From positions 1 through 8,345 of the forward strand of contig JAFZAM010000041.1 in the NCBI GenBank assembly GCA_017557265.1: 8,345 nt of DNA. Direction: 5' to 3'. Positions 5,495-8,345 of this stretch are shown here, in pieces (the stretch's first letter is position 1; every line of letters starts with the position of its first letter). This stretch comes from Oscillospiraceae bacterium (lineage in GTDB: Bacteria; Bacillota; Clostridia; Oscillospirales; Oscillospiraceae). Made by a program: the position numbers and the translations under genes. Under the pieces are notes generated by a model that saw only the letters and a program-made list of their open reading frames with translations, did not search any database and had not been told where the DNA came from.

Positions 5495-7514
5495 CGCTCT
5501 GCAGAGCCTGAACGCGGCGGCGCAGCTCGGCGTGCTCGGGAAGCGCGAGCTCGGGGTCGTCGCGCAATACCAGCTCCGCCTGCTTCTGCGCGGCAGAGAG
5601 CGTCTCCATGTCGCCCCTAAGGTCGGCGAGGCGCATCTCGGGAAGGCCGTGCTGCCTCGAGCCGAAGAAATCGCCGGGGCCGCGGAGCCGCAGGTCCTCC
5701 GAGGATATCTTGATGCCGTCGTTCGTGTTCTTGAGGACGTCGAGGCGCTCCTCGGCCTCCGCGCCGCCCTGATTGAAGAGCACGCAGTAGCTCTTTGCCT
5801 TTCCGCGCCCGACGCGGCCGCGCAGCTGGTGGAGCTGCGAAAGCCCGAAGTGCTCGGCGTTTTCTATGACCATCAGCGTCGCGTTCGGAACGTCGACTCC
5901 AACCTCGACGACCGTAGTGGAAACGAGGATGTCGCTCTCGCCGCCTGCAAAGCGGGCCATGACGGCCTCCTTTTCGGCGGCCTTCATTTTCCCGTGCAGC
6001 AGATCGACGCGAAGGTCGGGGAAGACCTCGGCCTTGAGCTCCTCGGCGTATTTCTTGACGGCTGCCGCGTTCTGCGTCTCGTCGTCCTCTATCATCGGAC
6101 AGACGATGAAGACCTGATGCCCCTCCTCGACCTGTTTGCGGATGAAGTTGTTGATCCTCTCGCGCATGTCCTCGCCGACGACGAAGGTGTCGACCTTCTG
6201 CCTGCCGCTCGGAATTTCGCCGAGGACGCTGACGTCGAGGTCGCCGTAGATCATCAATGCGAGCGTGCGCGGTATCGGCGTCGCCGACATGACGAGAACG
6301 TGCGGCTTGTCGCCCTTTTCAGAGAGCGCCGTACGCTGGCGAACGCCGAAGCGGTGCTGTTCGTCGGTAATGACGAGTGCAAGGTCGGAAAACTCGACGT
6401 TTTCGGAGATTATCGCGTGAGTTCCGACGACGAGCCCTGCCTCGCCGGAGGCTATTTTCGCGAGAGCCTCGCGCCTCTCGGCGGCCTTCATCGAGCCGGT
6501 CAGCAGTACGGTCGTTATCCCGTACGGCGCGAGCATATCAGAGAGCGTCCTGAAGTGCTGCTCTGCGAGTATCTCCGTAGGCGCCATGAACGCCGCCTGA
6601 AGTCCTTCCGAACAGACCGCCCAGACGCAAATGGCCGCGACGGCCGTCTTGCCCGAGCCGACGTCGCCCTGCAGGAGTCTCGTCATGACCCTGCCCGAGC
6701 CCATATCCTCCATGAGCTCCTCGGCGGCGCGCTTCTGCGCACCGGTCAGCTCGAAGGGGAGACGGAAGTCCCCGACGTTCTTCGGCGGTATGACGTGCCC
6801 CGAAAATTCGCGCTCGCGGCGCTTCATCGTGCCGAACGCCGTCGCGAGGACGAAAAGCTCCTCAAAGACGAAGCGCCGCCTCGCCGAGGAGAGCGATTCC
6901 ATGTCGGTCGGACGGTGGATCTCTTTATACGACCAGCCGGCGTGCGGCAGGTCGAAGGCGCGGCGAACGCTCTCGGGTATGACCTCGGGGAACGGGTCGG
7001 GCGCGGCTTCGAGCCCCTGCCTTATAGCAGACATCAGAAATTTGTTGCTGACGCCGGAGGTGAGCCTGTAAACGGGAACGATCGCGCCCGTCTCCGCGCC
7101 CTCGGCGCCGGCTTTTTCAAATTCCGGGGAGGGAAGGTCGAGGAGAGCGCCGGAGCGCGAGAATTTCCCGTAGAAATAATAGTCTTCCCCGCGCTTGAAG
7201 AGGTCCTTGAGCCAGCTTTGATTGAAAAACGTGACGGTCGCGCTGCCCGTTCCGTCCGAGACGCGGAACTTGACGAGATCGAGCCCGCGGCGTATCCGCG
7301 CGAGCGTCGGCGTCGTCACGACGGAGGCGAGTATACACACCTTCTCGCCGTCCTCGACGCGCGTGATATGCTTTACGGCGGTCCTGTCCTCATAGTCGCG
7401 CGGAAAGTAGCCCAGGAGATCGCGAAGCGTGTTTATCCCGAGCTTCGAGAGATCCTTGGCCTTCTTTTCGCCTATGCCCTTTATGAACCTTATGCCGCCG
7501 TCGAGCTCAGCCAT
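5481..7514 (-). CDS. recG: ATP-dependent DNA helicase RecG
   Basis: RecG is a monomeric superfamily 2 double-strand DNA translocase that reverses stalled forks and migrates Holliday junctions. All its parts are visible in 677 residues, close to the usual 680-700. An HhH-like IKGIGEKKAKDLSKLGI lies at 11-27, and an OB-fold wedge domain spans about 50-160 (KFRVSDGTGSATVTFFNQ, 82-99). Helicase motifs follow: Walker A GDVGSGKT (283-290), DEQH (384-387) in the RecG-specific DEQHRFGVRQR, SAT (410-412), TVVEVGVDVPNA (534-545) and QLRGRVGR (563-570). The C-terminal TRG motif is DLRLRGPGDFFGSRQHG (607-623). No key residue is missing. The ATG at 7514 is one base after the mtnA stop, with GGAGG (7525-7521) inside the end of mtnA and a 6-base spacing, so translation is coupled. 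No terminator follows; the 3' end overlaps the small plus-strand gene by 14 bases. Confidence 0.98.
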   Translation of the reverse strand: MAELDGGIRFIKGIGEKKAKDLSKLGINTLRDLLGYFPRDYEDRTAVKHITRVEDGEKVCILASVVTTPTLARIRRGLDLVKFRVSDGTGSATVTFFNQSWLKDLFKRGEDYYFYGKFSRSGALLDLPSPEFEKAGAEGAETGAIVPVYRLTSGVSNKFLMSAIRQGLEAAPDPFPEVIPESVRRAFDLPHAGWSYKEIHRPTDMESLSSARRRFVFEELFVLATAFGTMKRREREFSGHVIPPKNVGDFRLPFELTGAQKRAAEELMEDMGSGRVMTRLLQGDVGSGKTAVAAICVWAVCSEGLQAAFMAPTEILAEQHFRTLSDMLAPYGITTVLLTGSMKAAERREALAKIASGEAGLVVGTHAIISENVEFSDLALVITDEQHRFGVRQRTALSEKGDKPHVLVMSATPIPRTLALMIYGDLDVSVLGEIPSGRQKVDTFVVGEDMRERINNFIRKQVEEGHQVFIVCPMIEDDETQNAAAVKKYAEELKAEVFPDLRVDLLHGKMKAAEKEAVMARFAGGESDILVSTTVVEVGVDVPNATLMVIENAEHFGLSQLHQLRGRVGRGKAKSYCVLFNQGGAEAEERLDVLKNTNDGIKISSEDLRLRGPGDFFGSRQHGLPEMRLADLRGDMETLSAAQKQAELVLRDDPELALPEHAELRRRVQALQSVSLS

Positions 7515-7515
7515 T

Positions 7516-8345
7516 TCATTCCTCCGCGAGCGCGCGCAGACTTGTAAGATAGTCCGGACGCGCTATGCCTTTTTCGGTTATTATGCCCGTAATGAGCGAG
7601 TGATCGGTGACGTCGAAGGCCGGATTTCGGACCTTGACGCCCTCCGGAGCCATGCGCCGCGCGTACCAGAGCTCCGTTACCTCTTCGGGGTCGCGCTGCT
7701 CGACGACGATGCCGGAGCCGTCGTGCGTCGCGAGGTCGATGGTTGAGAACGGAGCCGCGATATAAAACGGGACGCCGTAGTGCTTTGCGAGAACGGCGAG
7801 ACCGAGCGTACCTATCTTGTTGGCCGCGTCGCCGTTAGCGGCGATGCGGTCGGCTCCGGTGATGACGATATCGATTAGCCCGTCCGCCATCGCGGAAGCG
7901 GCCATATCGTCGCACTGCAGCGTGACGTCCGCGCCCGCGGCGGAGAGCTCGTACGCCGTCAGTCTCGCGCCCTGCAGGAGCGGCCGCGTCTCGTCGGCGT
8001 ATATGCGGAGCTTCAAGCCGCGCTCGAGCGCGAGGTACATCGGAGCGGTCGCCGTGCCGTAGCGTATCGTAGCGAGCTTGCCGGCGTTGCAGTGGGTGAG
8101 AACGCCCATGCCGTCGCGGAGCAGCGTCAGACCGTTCTCGCCGATGCGCCTGCACGTCTCGATATCCTCCGCGATAATGAGCTCGGCCTCGCGCCTGAGG
8201 GCCTCAAGCGCGTCGCCTACGCCGTCAAAACTTCTTTCAAGGACCTTTTCCATGCGCCTGAGCGCCCAGAAGAGGTTGACTGCCGTCGGTCTCGAGGAGG
8301 CGAGGAACTCGCTGTCCTCCGCGACGACGCTTCTAAGCTCGTCCG
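7516..8345 (-). CDS. mtnA: S-methyl-5-thioribose-1-phosphate isomerase (N-terminus cut by window edge)
   Basis: MtnA converts methylthioribose 1-phosphate (ring form) to methylthioribulose 1-phosphate in methionine salvage. It is related in fold to eIF2B alpha/beta/delta. The frame stays open to the window edge, so the Met codon at 8253 is internal. Upstream of it the frame reads SSRPTAVNLFWALRR, the conserved (S/T)RPTAVNL-WAL block of the family. 275 residues are visible of about 345, so roughly 70 lie outside the window. Seen in order are LTHCNAGKLAT, with the expected catalytic cysteine (codon 8091-8089), and IVITGADRIAANGD, with the expected catalytic aspartate (codon 7851-7849). NKIGTLGLAVLAKHYGVPFYIAAP, NPAFDVT and ITGIITEKGI follow, all typical of MtnA. 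The family resemblance to ribose-1,5-bisphosphate isomerases is noted, but the SRPTAVNL block favours MtnA. The gene leads directly into recG, one base apart. Confidence 0.95.
   Translation of the reverse strand, partial: DELRSVVAEDSEFLASSRPTAVNLFWALRRMEKVLERSFDGVGDALEALRREAELIIAEDIETCRRIGENGLTLLRDGMGVLTHCNAGKLATIRYGTATAPMYLALERGLKLRIYADETRPLLQGARLTAYELSAAGADVTLQCDDMAASAMADGLIDIVITGADRIAANGDAANKIGTLGLAVLAKHYGVPFYIAAPFSTIDLATHDGSGIVVEQRDPEEVTELWYARRMAPEGVKVRNPAFDVTDHSLITGIITEKGIARPDYLTSLRALAEE

Noticed and set aside
5532..7547. Plus-strand open frame of 671 codons
   Set aside because: It mirrors recG, whose motifs are complete on the minus strand. The predicted product is Arg/Glu/Ala-rich, as expected from reverse reading of GC-rich codons.
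8253..8345. mtnA start at Met codon 8253
   Set aside because: The frame continues upstream without a stop and encodes the conserved SRPTAVNLFWAL block, so this methionine is internal.

Overview
The window is about 8.3 kb of GC-rich bacterial chromosome, fully coding apart from short intergenic gaps. It shows no transposase, integrase, CRISPR array or other mobile-element signature. The rich set of PF01208 (URO-D-like) proteins, the mtnA-recG pair, sigma70-type promoters, GGAGG/GGTGATC-type ribosome binding sites and heavy use of GC-ending codons fit an anaerobic bacterium. A Synergistota member or a GC-rich Clostridia-type Firmicute is my best guess. No marker in the window fixes the taxon.

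Left block (1-3863): two uroporphyrinogen-decarboxylase-fold proteins (79-1074 and 1117-2103, both minus strand) form an operon. It runs divergently from a 514-residue XRE-type helix-turn-helix regulator (2319-3863, plus strand). The 215-bp gap between them holds a well-formed promoter for each direction. It also holds a cluster of GTGC/GCAC half-sites, including a 10-bp direct repeat with 22-bp spacing, one copy of which overlaps the regulator's own -35 box. This looks like a self-contained, locally regulated module. The two URO-D-like proteins are not HemE and most resemble the methyltransferase/O-demethylase branch (MtaA, CmuA, MtvB/OdmB type), but each departs from the classical zinc site. 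No corrinoid protein is seen in the window. One could lie to the left, where the operon appears to continue beyond base 1.

Middle block (3864-5494): a bidirectional terminator separates the regulator from a convergent gene encoding two GNAT acetyltransferase domains in one frame. A strong internal ribosome binding site sits exactly at the second domain. Upstream of it, also on the minus strand, lies a tRNA-Ser(GCU) gene with encoded CCA, its own promoter and a perfect 18-bp terminator hairpin. A small plus-strand gene for 54 residues starts beyond it and runs tail-to-tail into recG.

Right block (5481-8345): mtnA (methionine salvage isomerase, its N-terminus cut by the window edge) and recG (branch-migration helicase) are translationally coupled on the minus strand. 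These are housekeeping genes, and the left block is the accessory part. The most interesting items are the URO-D pair with its uncharacterised regulator and operator cluster, the tandem GNAT with preserved internal start, and the overlapping 54-residue gene.
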